From assembly GCF_963663625.1 (NCBI RefSeq), contig NZ_OY760438.1, positions 682,001 through 746,000 on the forward strand: 64,000 nt of DNA, given 5' to 3'. Position numbers and translations under genes: made by a program. Positions within the stretch are counted from its first letter, which is position 1. Each line of letters starts with the position of its first letter. The DNA comes from an uncultured Ilyobacter sp. (lineage in GTDB: Bacteria; Fusobacteriota; Fusobacteriia; Fusobacteriales; Fusobacteriaceae). Shown one piece after another: positions 1 to 8,964 of this stretch. The notes beneath the pieces are model-generated. The model was not told where the DNA came from and made no database searches. It saw nothing but the letters and a program-made list of their open reading frames with translations.

Positions 1-149
1 CGGCCCTAGAAAGTGCACACGCAGTGGCTCATGCGGTAAAAGTAGCGAAAGAGATGTCTAAGGATGAGATTTTGGTAATAAATCTATCTGGGCGTGGAGA
101 TAAAGATATAAATACAGTATTAGAAGTATATCAGAAGGGGGAGCTGTAA
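1..149 (+). CDS. trpB: Tryptophan synthase beta chain, C-terminal end only
   Basis: The window opens inside a reading frame that ends at a TAA at 147-149. The readable 48 residues start [12 protein letters not shown] and contain [12 protein letters not shown], the characteristic C-terminal glycine-rich stretch of TrpB, the PLP enzyme that condenses indole and serine to tryptophan. The stop overlaps the ATG of trpA by one base (TAATG), so the two are translationally coupled, as expected for subunits of one complex. Upstream parts of the gene lie outside the window. Confidence 0.93.
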   Translation, partial: ALESAHAVAHAVKVAKEMSKDEILVINLSGRGDKDINTVLEVYQKGEL

Positions 150-901
150 TGGGTAGAATAGAAAATGCACTTAAAAAAGGAGAAAAAAATCTAATAGCGT
201 ATCTCACTGCAGGGGACCCGTGCATTGAGAAGACTCCTGAGCTTGTACTGGCCATGGAACGTGGAGGTGCGGCACTTGTAGAGATAGGGATCCCATATTC
301 AGACCCTTTAGCAGATGGACCTGTTATCCAGGCGGCCTCTACAAGAGCTCTGTCAAAGGATATTTCCATCCAAAAAATATTTGATGCAGTTACGGAAATA
401 AGAAAAGAGAGTCAGATACCTTTGGTTTTTTTAGTCTACTACAATACCATACATAATTACGGTGGAGAAGAGTTCCTGAAAAAATGTGAAGAGACAGGTA
501 TTGACGGCCTTATTATTCCAGATCTTCCAATAGAAGAGCAAGGAGAGCTTCCAAAGAATCCTGCAGTAAGTATAATCCCTCTTGTGGCACTGAATTCAGG
601 AGACAGAATAGAGAGCATTGTCAAGGATGCCACCGGATTCGTCTACTGTATCTCTTCTTTTGGAGTTACTGGTACAAGGGATACCATCAGCAACAAGGCT
701 TCTGAAATAGTTTCTGAAATAAAAAAATACACAGATATTCCTGTGGCCTTAGGATTTGGTATCTCTCACAATAAGATGGTAGAAGAGGTAAACAAATATG
801 CCGATGCAGCAATTGTAGGAAGTGCTATTGTAAAAGTTATTGAAAAAACCTGCGGAGATAAAAAAGAAGTTGAAGATTTTGTAGCTTCTTTGTTAAAATA
901 A
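149..901 (+). CDS. trpA: Tryptophan synthase alpha chain
   Basis: 250 residues, slightly short for TrpA (about 265). It cleaves indole-3-glycerol phosphate to indole, which is channelled to TrpB. The motif VEIGIPYSDPLADGP carries the two catalytic acids, E45 and D56 here (E49 and D60 in Salmonella numbering). The C-terminal GFGISHN and the later IVGSAIVK are the phosphate-binding loops of the TIM barrel. The start overlaps the trpB stop. It is the last gene of the trp operon: a strong terminator follows directly. Confidence 0.96.
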   Translation: MGRIENALKKGEKNLIAYLTAGDPCIEKTPELVLAMERGGAALVEIGIPYSDPLADGPVIQAASTRALSKDISIQKIFDAVTEIRKESQIPLVFLVYYNTIHNYGGEEFLKKCEETGIDGLIIPDLPIEEQGELPKNPAVSIIPLVALNSGDRIESIVKDATGFVYCISSFGVTGTRDTISNKASEIVSEIKKYTDIPVALGFGISHNKMVEEVNKYADAAIVGSAIVKVIEKTCGDKKEVEDFVASLLK

Positions 902-906
902 TAAAT

Positions 907-938
907 AAAAAAGACAGGTCATGTGACCTGTCTTTTTT
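907..938. terminator. Bidirectional terminator between trpA and the M16 peptidase gene
   Basis: Perfect 15-base inverted repeat (907-921 with 924-938) with A/T tracts on both sides, between two convergent genes. It can end transcription from either direction. Confidence 0.9.
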
Positions 939-955
939 ATTTAATACACAAAGTT

Positions 956-3730
956 TTACTGGGATTTTTCTGGGATGAGCCTAACTTCTGCATAATTTTC
1001 TGTATCCACAGCATAATTCATAAATTTTATCATATTGTGTCTGCTCAATGTCTTTTTATATTTTTCCGGGATGAATATTCTGAAATTGTCTCCAAATATC
1101 TCTCTTTTACCTATATAGTCAATCCAGAATTCATTTTTTTTCAAAATTGAGTCATAATTGAAAGCATAGTTTTCGGTGATACTTTGCAATATCCGTTCTT
1201 CAAAATTTCCCTGTAAAACATTGCTTAAAACTTTTTTCACTTCATGAGTAACCATATCAGATTTCTGAGGATCGGTACTGTATGAGATAGTTAGATAGTT
1301 TTCCTGGAAATTCAGGGGGCTTAATTCCGTATCCGCATAGATCGTATAAATCCCGCCTATTTTTTCTCTTATCTCCTCTAAGAGAATCATATCCAGGATT
1401 TTTGCTAACCCTAGATACTTGACCCTGTTTTCATAGGTATACAATCCTTTGTAGGGATAGATTAGTGTAACAGAGACCTTTTTATCAGTCCCTTTATTTA
1501 CATTCTCCTTTATTATACCTGATGGAAACTTGACATCTAAATTCTCGGGAACCTCTATAGTATCTTTAGATGGGATTCCGGCCAGATATTTCTTCATAAG
1601 GGTTTCTATATCCATATCTTTAGTACTTCCCACTATGATCATCTGAAAATCACCTATATTGCTAAACCTGTCCCTAAATACACCAAGGAGATCCTCTTCC
1701 TTCACCAGATCTAAATCCTCTAAGGTTATAGGCTTTCTTCTAGGATGATTCTGAGATATAGTTTCCCTTATTTTATCCACAAAAATGGTATTAGGGGAAT
1801 TTTCCCTATTTTTTATATGCTGTCTCTGAAGCTCCATAAAATTATTGTATATGTCCCTGTCAATTTTTGGATTGGTGAGAAAGGCATTCAAAATCTCCAA
1901 GGTGGTTATAAAGTTGCCACGGTCCGTTTCAATATCTATTCCCTCAGTATAATCTGCAATGTAGGGGTGAAACTCTATGTTTTTCCCCTTCATAAAAACA
2001 TCCGTTTCCACAGGGGAAAGATTTCCGATACCAGATGAGAATATTATCTGCGGAGCTATCTTTGATGCTATATATTCTTTTTCATTCATGAGAGAGCTTC
2101 CGCCCTTACTGATGAGTTTTATCAGTATTCTGTCCTTGTCAAAATCTGTTTCTTTGAGGATAACCTCCATATTGTTGGAAAGCTGATAACGTAAAAAATC
2201 TTTTTCTTCTATTTTCTTGAATATTTCTCCAGAGGGAGAGTACTTATGGCTCAAAATAGGCTTATTGTCAGTTCTTGTTTCACCCGCTAGCTTTTCATTT
2301 TTTACAGAAGCGATTATTTTTTTTATATCGTCATTTGAGGGTATTTGAAGTCCTTTTTTTTCAGGTGCAGTTAAAAAGAAAGTCTTATTGGAATTGGCAT
2401 AAATCTCTTGTGATTTTTTTAGAATATCTTCGTAGGAAATCTCACTGATTACCTCTTCAAACACATTGACTTCATTCTCTATGTCGGTAAAGACATATCC
2501 TTCTAAATAATCTGCAGTAATTTCAGAGGCAATCTCATCATGCTCCCTACTCTCTTTGTTTTTATAGGCATTTTTCATAAACATCAAAAGTTCTGATTTT
2601 TCTCCGTCTATTTCCCAAGATGCAGGGCCGTATACAGACAGTTTTTTCATCTGTCTTATAACTTCAGATATTCCTGCCTCAACTTCTTTTTCCTTAAGCA
2701 TAGCACCTGTCACCTGTACAGTATCATATTTACCAAGGTTGACAAGGTAGCTGTAGCCCTCCCCAAAAGTTGGAGAACTCCCTTTTGAGATGGTGTCAAA
2801 CCTGGTTTGCAAGACTCCTGCATAGATATCATCGATTAGTGCTCTTTTGTAGCTCTCTCTGTCTCTTATAGGTTCTAGAGACCCCTTGGTAAGCACATCA
2901 AAGGTAATACTTATTATCTCTGGGTCGGTAAAAACTGTTACCTCTCCACTTGATTTTCCTATTCGGTATAACGGGCTTTTTTCAAAATTATATTTAGACT
3001 GATAGTTAAAATATTTTTCTACAAGAGCCTTTACATGTTTTTTATCAAAATCTCCAACTGCAACTACCGCCATATTCTGAGGGTGATACCATTTGTAGTA
3101 GTATCTTTTCAAAAGCTCTGGAGTGGCATTTTTTATGATCTCCGGGTCTCCTATGGGAAACCTGTTACTGTATCTAGAATCGCCGTAGACAGCTTTTTTC
3201 TGTGCATCTGAGATCCTCTGAGAAAGGCCCTGTCTCAGTCTCCACTCTTCTAGAATGACACCTCTTTCGTTCCTAGTATCTTTAGGAAGAAAGGTGATAT
3301 CAGTGGCCCACTCTTTTAGTATCTCAAAAGATTTTTCAAATTCCTCAGGCTTGTCTGTTGGTATCTGAAGCTTATAAATTGTCCTGTCAAAACCGGTAAA
3401 AGCATTCAGATCGGCTCCGAAGTTCATACCTATAGACTGAAGATGTTTTACCAGCATATTTTCAGGATAATTTTTTGTCCCGTTGAAAGCCATGTGTTCT
3501 ATGAAGTGAGCCATTCCCAGCTGATCTTCATCTTCCTGCAAGGATCCAGAGTTAACTATTAAGGCGAGGTAGGCCTTGTTTTTTGGTTTTTTATTTTTAT
3601 AGATGTAATATTTTAATCCATTTTTTAGAGTGCCTTGATCTAGTTCTCCAGAAACTTTTATATCTGCAGCATTTAGTCCTGTGAACATAAGGACAAGCAT
3701 CAATGTAATAAAAATTTTTATTTTTTTCAT
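956..3730 (-). CDS. Secreted M16-family zinc metallopeptidase (PqqL-like)
   Basis: 924 residues in two homologous halves, as in PqqL and insulinase-type peptidases. Residues 1-21 form a signal peptide (positive start, hydrophobic core, ending LNAA), so the enzyme acts outside the cytoplasm. The inverted zinc motif HFIEH is at 75-79, and the distal metal-ligand region NERGVILEEW is near 154-163. The second half has no HxxEH, as usual for the structural half of M16 enzymes. It probably trims imported or periplasmic peptides; the substrate is not shown. Transcribed alone, convergent with trpA. Confidence 0.88.
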   Translation of the reverse strand: MKKIKIFITLMLVLMFTGLNAADIKVSGELDQGTLKNGLKYYIYKNKKPKNKAYLALIVNSGSLQEDEDQLGMAHFIEHMAFNGTKNYPENMLVKHLQSIGMNFGADLNAFTGFDRTIYKLQIPTDKPEEFEKSFEILKEWATDITFLPKDTRNERGVILEEWRLRQGLSQRISDAQKKAVYGDSRYSNRFPIGDPEIIKNATPELLKRYYYKWYHPQNMAVVAVGDFDKKHVKALVEKYFNYQSKYNFEKSPLYRIGKSSGEVTVFTDPEIISITFDVLTKGSLEPIRDRESYKRALIDDIYAGVLQTRFDTISKGSSPTFGEGYSYLVNLGKYDTVQVTGAMLKEKEVEAGISEVIRQMKKLSVYGPASWEIDGEKSELLMFMKNAYKNKESREHDEIASEITADYLEGYVFTDIENEVNVFEEVISEISYEDILKKSQEIYANSNKTFFLTAPEKKGLQIPSNDDIKKIIASVKNEKLAGETRTDNKPILSHKYSPSGEIFKKIEEKDFLRYQLSNNMEVILKETDFDKDRILIKLISKGGSSLMNEKEYIASKIAPQIIFSSGIGNLSPVETDVFMKGKNIEFHPYIADYTEGIDIETDRGNFITTLEILNAFLTNPKIDRDIYNNFMELQRQHIKNRENSPNTIFVDKIRETISQNHPRRKPITLEDLDLVKEEDLLGVFRDRFSNIGDFQMIIVGSTKDMDIETLMKKYLAGIPSKDTIEVPENLDVKFPSGIIKENVNKGTDKKVSVTLIYPYKGLYTYENRVKYLGLAKILDMILLEEIREKIGGIYTIYADTELSPLNFQENYLTISYSTDPQKSDMVTHEVKKVLSNVLQGNFEERILQSITENYAFNYDSILKKNEFWIDYIGKREIFGDNFRIFIPEKYKKTLSRHNMIKFMNYAVDTENYAEVRLIPEKSQ

Positions 3731-3956
3731 TTTAAAGATTCCTCCTACTCATTCTTTTATTGGGAATATTTTGAATATATTTGTTATTCTATAAAATAAG
3801 GATAACATAATTCATATATCAAGTCCATATTCCTATGGGTTTTCTTTTTACTTAAATCTTTAAAAATCAAGTTAAAAAAATCTGGGTTTTTTAGTAAAAA
3901 AAAAAAAATTCTTTCGTAAGAATGCTGTATAATTTTATTACTTGGAGGTGGATGGG

Positions 3957-4691
3957 ATGAGTTTTAAAAAAAATATAGTAATAATTTTTTTTATCTTTGG
4001 ATTTAGCAGCTTTGCTGTTGGAATATCAACTTTAATAATAAGGGAAAAAAGACCGGGTTATGATGTAGATGCAAAAATTCCTTACCTCATAAGGGACGGC
4101 AATTTCGACAGAACAAATAGAGAGATATTAAACCGTTTTAATGAAATGCAGATACAGATAGAAGAAGATTATAAAAAAAAATTCAATGAATTTACAAATT
4201 CAAATGGTCCTAAAGTCATTTTGAAAGGTGAATATACAGTCAGGGCAAGTGATTCGAAAATGGTTTTGTTAATTGTGAAAAACAGGTATTTTTTAAATGG
4301 CTACGATGTCCAGGTAAATACCTATAATTACACACTTTCACCCTCAGACGGAAAGTTTTATTCACGTGAGGATATATTTATAGATCCCTCATATGGAGTT
4401 TATCAGATAAAAAATCTAATTAAAAATGAGATCCGAAACAGAGTTCGTCAGACAAAAACTGGGGAATCTGTAAATATATATTTAAATGACATAAGTTTGG
4501 ATATGGATTACGGAGGCTTTTATTTAGAAAAAGAAGATCTAATAGTAGAGCTAGAGGTTAAAGGAGCACCTCCCTATTACGATGGATGGAAAAAATTTAA
4601 AATCCCTCTTAAAAAAATAAAAGAACTAATAAAATCTGACATAAGAGGAAAGCTTGAAACAAGTTCCTCTAAGAATATAAATTTGAATTAA
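3957..4691 (+). CDS. Exported RsiV/DUF3298-like protein 1
   Basis: 244 residues. A TTG at 3942 opens the frame, but GGAGG at 3944-3948 correctly places the start at ATG 3957. A hydrophobic segment at about 6-22 looks like a signal peptide or anchor. The rest resembles the extracytoplasmic domain of RsiV/PdaC-type proteins (DUF4163/DUF3298): a basic-acidic beta-rich region with YNYTLSPSDGKFYSREDIF and a final alpha/beta part. No sigma factor gene is nearby. Followed after 47 bases by a second protein of the same type. Function unknown; lysozyme or cell-wall ligand binding is only an analogy. Confidence 0.6.
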   Translation: MSFKKNIVIIFFIFGFSSFAVGISTLIIREKRPGYDVDAKIPYLIRDGNFDRTNREILNRFNEMQIQIEEDYKKKFNEFTNSNGPKVILKGEYTVRASDSKMVLLIVKNRYFLNGYDVQVNTYNYTLSPSDGKFYSREDIFIDPSYGVYQIKNLIKNEIRNRVRQTKTGESVNIYLNDISLDMDYGGFYLEKEDLIVELEVKGAPPYYDGWKKFKIPLKKIKELIKSDIRGKLETSSSKNINLN

Positions 4692-4738
4692 CGATGGATT
4701 TCAGAGTAGAATCTACTGAGAATTTAGGAGGTCGGTAC

Positions 4739-5392
4739 ATGAAAAAAATTACAGTTTTTATCCTGTTGCTTGCTGCTTTTCAGAATATATTTTCAATAGA
4801 AGCAAAAAAGTCTAATATAACACTTGAAAATAAATATCTAAAAGTAGATGGTAAAATCCCTGTTTTTTTTAACAATGGGAAATATATTGGAGATTCTAGC
4901 AGCAGAGCCAGGGGAAGTTTTACAGCTCTTTTGGAGATGATAAAAATGGAATCAAAAAGAAATCACAGCGAGGGACAATTTAAAGATGGTTCAAAATATA
5001 TTTTAAATAGTGATTTCAAAAAAATAAAAAATAATAGTAAAATAGAAAGCTATTTATTAAAAACCTTTTATTATACCGGCGGGGCCCACGGCATGATGTT
5101 AGAAGAGGGGTATAATTTTAAAGATGGAAAAGAAATATTTTTGGAAGACCTTTTCAAAGAAAATATAAACTACAGAGGTCTTATAAAACAAAAGGTAGAG
5201 GAGCAGATAATAAAATATGGAGGGGATCTCTATTATAGTGATATAGATATTCCTGATGAGGGGTACAGTTTTTATTTCAAAGAGGATTCTTTGGTGATTC
5301 TTTTTAACCCCTATACGCTAGCCTCTTATGAAGCGGGAGTGGTGACCTTTGAAATACCTATTTCAGAAATATGGGCCTTCATGAAAATCTAA
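4739..5392 (+). CDS. Secreted RsiV/DUF3298-like protein 2
   Basis: 217 residues. The frame is open from 4694, but the start is ATG 4739, preceded by AGGAGG and followed by a clear signal peptide (MKKITVFILLLAAF...FS). The mature part has the DUF3298 signature: TGGAHG near the middle, an EIFLEDLF segment, and VILFNPYTLASYEAG near the end, which matches the conserved F-x-PYE-x-A-x-YAxG region of the family. Likely cotranscribed with the preceding gene. The family is seen as the sensor domain of anti-sigma factor RsiV and in PdaC; here it is a free secreted domain, with no transmembrane or anti-sigma part. Confidence 0.62.
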   Translation: MKKITVFILLLAAFQNIFSIEAKKSNITLENKYLKVDGKIPVFFNNGKYIGDSSSRARGSFTALLEMIKMESKRNHSEGQFKDGSKYILNSDFKKIKNNSKIESYLLKTFYYTGGAHGMMLEEGYNFKDGKEIFLEDLFKENINYRGLIKQKVEEQIIKYGGDLYYSDIDIPDEGYSFYFKEDSLVILFNPYTLASYEAGVVTFEIPISEIWAFMKI

Positions 5393-5464
5393 AATTTAAT
5401 TTATGTTGTATATATATTTTTTTTTATAAATTTATGGAGAACATCATAACTCTTCAAAAAAATA

Positions 5465-5493
5465 TTGACACTGTTTTTTCTTTGTGGTAAAGT
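5465..5493 (+). promoter_or_regulatory. Promoter of the met operon
   Basis: TTGACA at 5465-5470, 17-base spacer, TAAAGT at 5488-5493. It lies just upstream of the SAM-I riboswitch, giving a leader of about 300 bases before metY. Confidence 0.75.
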
Positions 5494-5555
5494 AGTTGTC
5501 AACAACCGAAAAACAGTTGAACCAAAAGAGAAATATATAAATCCTTGAATAAAGG

Positions 5556-5705
5556 GTTTATCCATCAAGAGAGGTGTAGGGACAGGCCCGGCGATACCTC
5601 AGCAACCTACCTTTCAGGTGTGGTGCTAATTCCTGACAGATGGCAATAGGGCTAATTTTAGAGCAACCGACCCTTTCATCTGACACAGATGAAAGGGTTT
5701 TTTTT
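5556..5705 (+). ncRNA. SAM-I (S-box) riboswitch with its terminator
   Basis: The core ATCAAGAGAGGTGTAGGGAC, then GGCCC and CAGCAACC, are the invariant elements of the SAM-I aptamer. Helix P1 pairs 5562-5566 (CCATC) with 5639-5643 (GATGG). The expression platform is readable: CAGATG at 5637-5642 can pair with CATCTG at 5677-5682 (antiterminator), while 5677-5682 also belongs to the terminator stem 5670-5682/5686-5698 followed by T's to 5705. SAM binding stabilises P1 and so favours termination. This turns the met operon off when SAM is plentiful. Confidence 0.95.
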
Positions 5706-5808
5706 ATAAAAAATCCCATTGCCTCCAGATTTATTTACTTTTATAAAAGTTTTTTCAGAAAGACTTTTGTAGATATTATTAAACTCATAAAAACAAGGGG
5801 GATTAAAC

Positions 5809-7083
5809 ATGGCTTACAAATTTGAAACTTTACAATTACATGGGGGGCAGCAACCAGATCCGACTACAGGGTCAAGGGCTGTACCAATTTACCAAACAAC
5901 TTCATATAACTTTAAGAGTACAGAACATGCAGCAAAACTTTTTGCTCTAGAGGAGCCTGGGAACATATATACAAGGATAGGGAACCCCACCACAGCTGTT
6001 TTAGAAGAGAGGATAGCACTCTTAGATGGGGGAGTAGGGGCACTCGCAGTGGCTTCTGGAACTTCTGCAGTTACTTATTCGATACTGAATGTGGCAAGAT
6101 GCGGGGATGAGATAGTCGCTTCAAACAATCTTTACGGAGGTACTTTCAACCTTCTTTCAAATACAATAAATGATTTTGGAATTAAGAGTAGATTTTTTGA
6201 TCCTGTTAATCCAGAAGAAATAAGGGGATTAATAAATGAAAAAACAAAAGCAGTTTTCATAGAAAGTCTGGGAAATCCCAGCGGAGAGGTACTGGACATC
6301 GAAAAAATTGCAGAGATAGCACATGAGAACGGACTTCCTCTGATTGTAGATAATACCTTTGCCACACCATATCTTTTGAGGCCGTTAGATCACGGGGCAG
6401 ACATTGTAGTCTATTCTGCCACAAAATTCCTGGGAGGACACGGGACAACTATAGCAGGTCTCATAGTAGACGGAGGGAAGTTTGACTGGAAAAATGAAAA
6501 ATTTACAGCCTTTAACGAGCCGGACCCAGGTTACCACGGTCTGAAATATTCTGACCTCGGTGCTGCGGCCTACATATTAAAAACCAGAGTAAAACTGCTG
6601 AGAGATACCGGTGCGGCACTTTCACCTTTCAATTCTTTCCTGATTTTACAGGGGATAGAGACATTGTCGATCAGGGTAGAGAGACATGTGGAAAATGCTA
6701 GAAAAGTGGCTCAGTTCTTAAAAGACAACGGGGATGTAAACTGGGTAAGTCACCCGGAGGTAAGTGAAGATGAGAAACAGCAGAATCTCATAAAGAAATA
6801 TCTTCCAAAGGGGGCATGCTCAATCTTTACATTTGGGTTAAAGGGCGGAAGAGAGAGAGCAGCCAGATTTATAGAAAACCTGGAGATATTTTCTCATCTT
6901 GCAAATGTGGCTGATGCAAAATCTCTCATAATTCATCCAGCTAGTACAACTCATGGGCAGCTTAGTGAAGAGTCACTGAATGAATGCGGTATAGGGACAG
7001 ACACAATCAGAATATCTGTAGGGCTAGAAAACATAGATGATCTTATAGAGGATCTAGGAAAGGCAATAGAAGCCAGCAGATAA
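5809..7083 (+). CDS. metY: O-acetylhomoserine sulfhydrylase
   Basis: 424 residues, the normal length for this Cys/Met-metabolism PLP enzyme. It makes homocysteine from O-acetylhomoserine and sulfide. The opening FETLQLHGGQQPDPTTGSR and IYTRIGNPTT are typical of the MetY branch, not of the shorter MetB/MetC. The PLP lysine is K206 in VYSATKFLGGHG, and D181 in VDNTFATPYL contacts the pyridine nitrogen. First gene behind the SAM-I riboswitch. It fits the acetyl-type MetA encoded two genes downstream. Confidence 0.94.
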   Translation: MAYKFETLQLHGGQQPDPTTGSRAVPIYQTTSYNFKSTEHAAKLFALEEPGNIYTRIGNPTTAVLEERIALLDGGVGALAVASGTSAVTYSILNVARCGDEIVASNNLYGGTFNLLSNTINDFGIKSRFFDPVNPEEIRGLINEKTKAVFIESLGNPSGEVLDIEKIAEIAHENGLPLIVDNTFATPYLLRPLDHGADIVVYSATKFLGGHGTTIAGLIVDGGKFDWKNEKFTAFNEPDPGYHGLKYSDLGAAAYILKTRVKLLRDTGAALSPFNSFLILQGIETLSIRVERHVENARKVAQFLKDNGDVNWVSHPEVSEDEKQQNLIKKYLPKGACSIFTFGLKGGRERAARFIENLEIFSHLANVADAKSLIIHPASTTHGQLSEESLNECGIGTDTIRISVGLENIDDLIEDLGKAIEASR

Positions 7084-7114
7084 TTCATAAATATACAGAA
7101 AAATGGGGGGCATC

Positions 7115-7981
7115 ATGTTTATAAAAGATATATATAAGAGTAAAAAACCGGTGATATCCTTTGAGATATTTCCGCCCAATGAAAAATATCCAGTGGAAAA
7201 GGTTTATGACACAATAGATGAACTTGTGAAACTTAGCCCGGATTTCATCAGTGTAACTTATGGGGCTGGGGGTACTACCCGTGGGAGAACTGTGGAGATA
7301 GCTTCTAGGATAAAAAAAGTAAATAATGTGGAGGTGCTGGCTCACCTCACCTGTATAGGGGCAGAAAAAGAAGAGATCGACGGAATTTTAGATGATCTTC
7401 AGTCAAACGGAATAGAGAATGTCCTAGCCCTCAGAGGGGACTATCCAAATGACGGAAGCATTCCCGAAGGTGATTTCAAATATGCACATCAATTGGTAAA
7501 ACAGATCAAAGAAAGAGGAGGTTTCTCCATAGGAGGGGCCTTTTATCCAGAGGGACATCAGGAAAACAATGACCTCATGGATCTGTTTCATCTGAAGAGA
7601 AAAGCGGAAGAGGGAACAGATTTTCTAATTTCTCAGATTTTTTTTGACAACAACTTTTTTTATGACTTTACAGAAAAGGCAAAAAAGCTAGAGATAGATG
7701 TGCCTCTTGTGGCTGGAATAATGCCCGTTACAGATGCGAGGCAGATAAAGAGAATAACAGCCCTATGTGGTAGTTCCATACCTCCAAAATTCCAAAGGAT
7801 TCTTGACAGGTATGAAAACAACCCTGAGGCACTTAAAGATGCTGGTATAGCTTATGCAGTAGAACAGATAGTTGACCTTATATCTTCAGGAGTGGACGGG
7901 ATACACCTGTACACAATGAACAAAGTGGAGACTACACAAAAGATAATGGATGCAATAGCAAATCTAAGGATTGCTTTATAG
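7115..7981 (+). CDS. metF: 5,10-methylenetetrahydrofolate reductase
   Basis: 288 residues from ATG 7115. An in-frame ATG at 7103 exists, but the G-rich ribosome binding site (7105-7110) lies between the two and fits the later one. The enzyme supplies 5-methyltetrahydrofolate to MetH. VISFEIFPP carries the catalytic glutamate (E18), and SVTYGAGGTTRGRT with HLTCIG are FAD/folate-site motifs of MetF. It lies 31 bases after metY in the same operon. Confidence 0.94.
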   Translation: MFIKDIYKSKKPVISFEIFPPNEKYPVEKVYDTIDELVKLSPDFISVTYGAGGTTRGRTVEIASRIKKVNNVEVLAHLTCIGAEKEEIDGILDDLQSNGIENVLALRGDYPNDGSIPEGDFKYAHQLVKQIKERGGFSIGGAFYPEGHQENNDLMDLFHLKRKAEEGTDFLISQIFFDNNFFYDFTEKAKKLEIDVPLVAGIMPVTDARQIKRITALCGSSIPPKFQRILDRYENNPEALKDAGIAYAVEQIVDLISSGVDGIHLYTMNKVETTQKIMDAIANLRIAL

Positions 7982-7993
7982 GGGGTCATTTAG

Positions 7994-8848
7994 ATGTGTT
8001 GTATCGCTGGATGCCCATCCCTCTTAGGTCGAGATAGAGCCGAAAAAGAGGGGATCAGATTTATAAAGGATAAAGGGGAATTAAAAATTGGTGTAATCAA
8101 CCTCATGCCTTTTAAGGAGGAGGTTGAATACCAATTTTATGCTGTACTTGGAAGATTTGACATAAGTGTCGAAATGGAGTTTCTGTACCCTGAAAATCAT
8201 ATTTTCAAGAATACCAAAGGTTCTTACATAAAAGATAACTACTATCCTATGGGTGAACTAAAAAAAAGAGGTTACGATGGGGTAATAATGACAGGGGCTC
8301 CTGTGGAGCTTATGGAATTTCATAATGTCAATTACTGGGATGAGATCAAAAGTTTTATAAAATCGAATCAACTTCCTGTGATTTATATATGCTGGGGAGC
8401 TCAGGCAGCTCTATATGTCAAATACGGTATAAAAAAAATTTCATTAAAAGAAAAACTTTTTGGTATCTACAGACACAGGACAAATAAAAATCCATTTATA
8501 TCTGGTGAATTCATGGCCCCCCACTCAAGAAATACTCAAAATAGCAGTGAGGATATAAAAAGGGCCGGTTTAAGAATATTGGCAGAATCAGATGAGGCCG
8601 GTGTCTACATCTCATCTGACAAGGTTTACAGTGATTTTTATATAAGTGGTCATGGTGAGTATCAGAGAGAGAGGCTCCAATATGAATACTGTAGGGATAA
8701 ACAACTGCTTCCAAAGAATTATTTCCCTGAAGATGACCCAGAAAGAGAGCCCTCTATGAACTGGGATTCTCATAGAAAAGAATTTTATTATAACTGGCTG
8801 AAATATCTAAAAGAAAAAAAACTTAGTAATATTCCAAATAACATGTAA
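7994..8848 (+). CDS. metA: Homoserine O-acetyltransferase (MetA type)
   Basis: 284 residues of the MetA/HTS family, which activates homoserine. The nucleophile is C133 in ICWGAQAA; the other catalytic residues are H220 and E222 in SGHGEY, with the NLMPFK lysine at 41. Position 105 (GAPVEL) is Glu. In this family Glu at this site, as in Bacillus cereus, gives acetyl-CoA specificity, whereas Gly, as in E. coli, gives succinyl-CoA. Acetyl transfer fits the neighbouring metY. The N-terminus is unusual, with two early cysteines (MCCIAGC). GGGGG at 7981-7985 sets the start. Confidence 0.9.
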   Translation: MCCIAGCPSLLGRDRAEKEGIRFIKDKGELKIGVINLMPFKEEVEYQFYAVLGRFDISVEMEFLYPENHIFKNTKGSYIKDNYYPMGELKKRGYDGVIMTGAPVELMEFHNVNYWDEIKSFIKSNQLPVIYICWGAQAALYVKYGIKKISLKEKLFGIYRHRTNKNPFISGEFMAPHSRNTQNSSEDIKRAGLRILAESDEAGVYISSDKVYSDFYISGHGEYQRERLQYEYCRDKQLLPKNYFPEDDPEREPSMNWDSHRKEFYYNWLKYLKEKKLSNIPNNM

Positions 8849-8964
8849 AATAGATAAAAGAGTTTAATCAATTTTATTTTTTTAAAGTTAGCTGGTTTAT
8901 TTACAGCATCATATCGATTTAGATTTGATTATATAGGAAGATAGTAAAAAGTGGGGGGATAAAC

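Noticed and set aside
5640-5825. 61-codon plus-strand frame
   Set aside because: It lies over the SAM-I riboswitch and its terminator and has no ribosome site or protein-like character.
8849-8964. Separate riboswitch or terminator before lysC
   Set aside because: Only a weak GCTG/CAGC hairpin without a T run; no conserved aptamer sequence.
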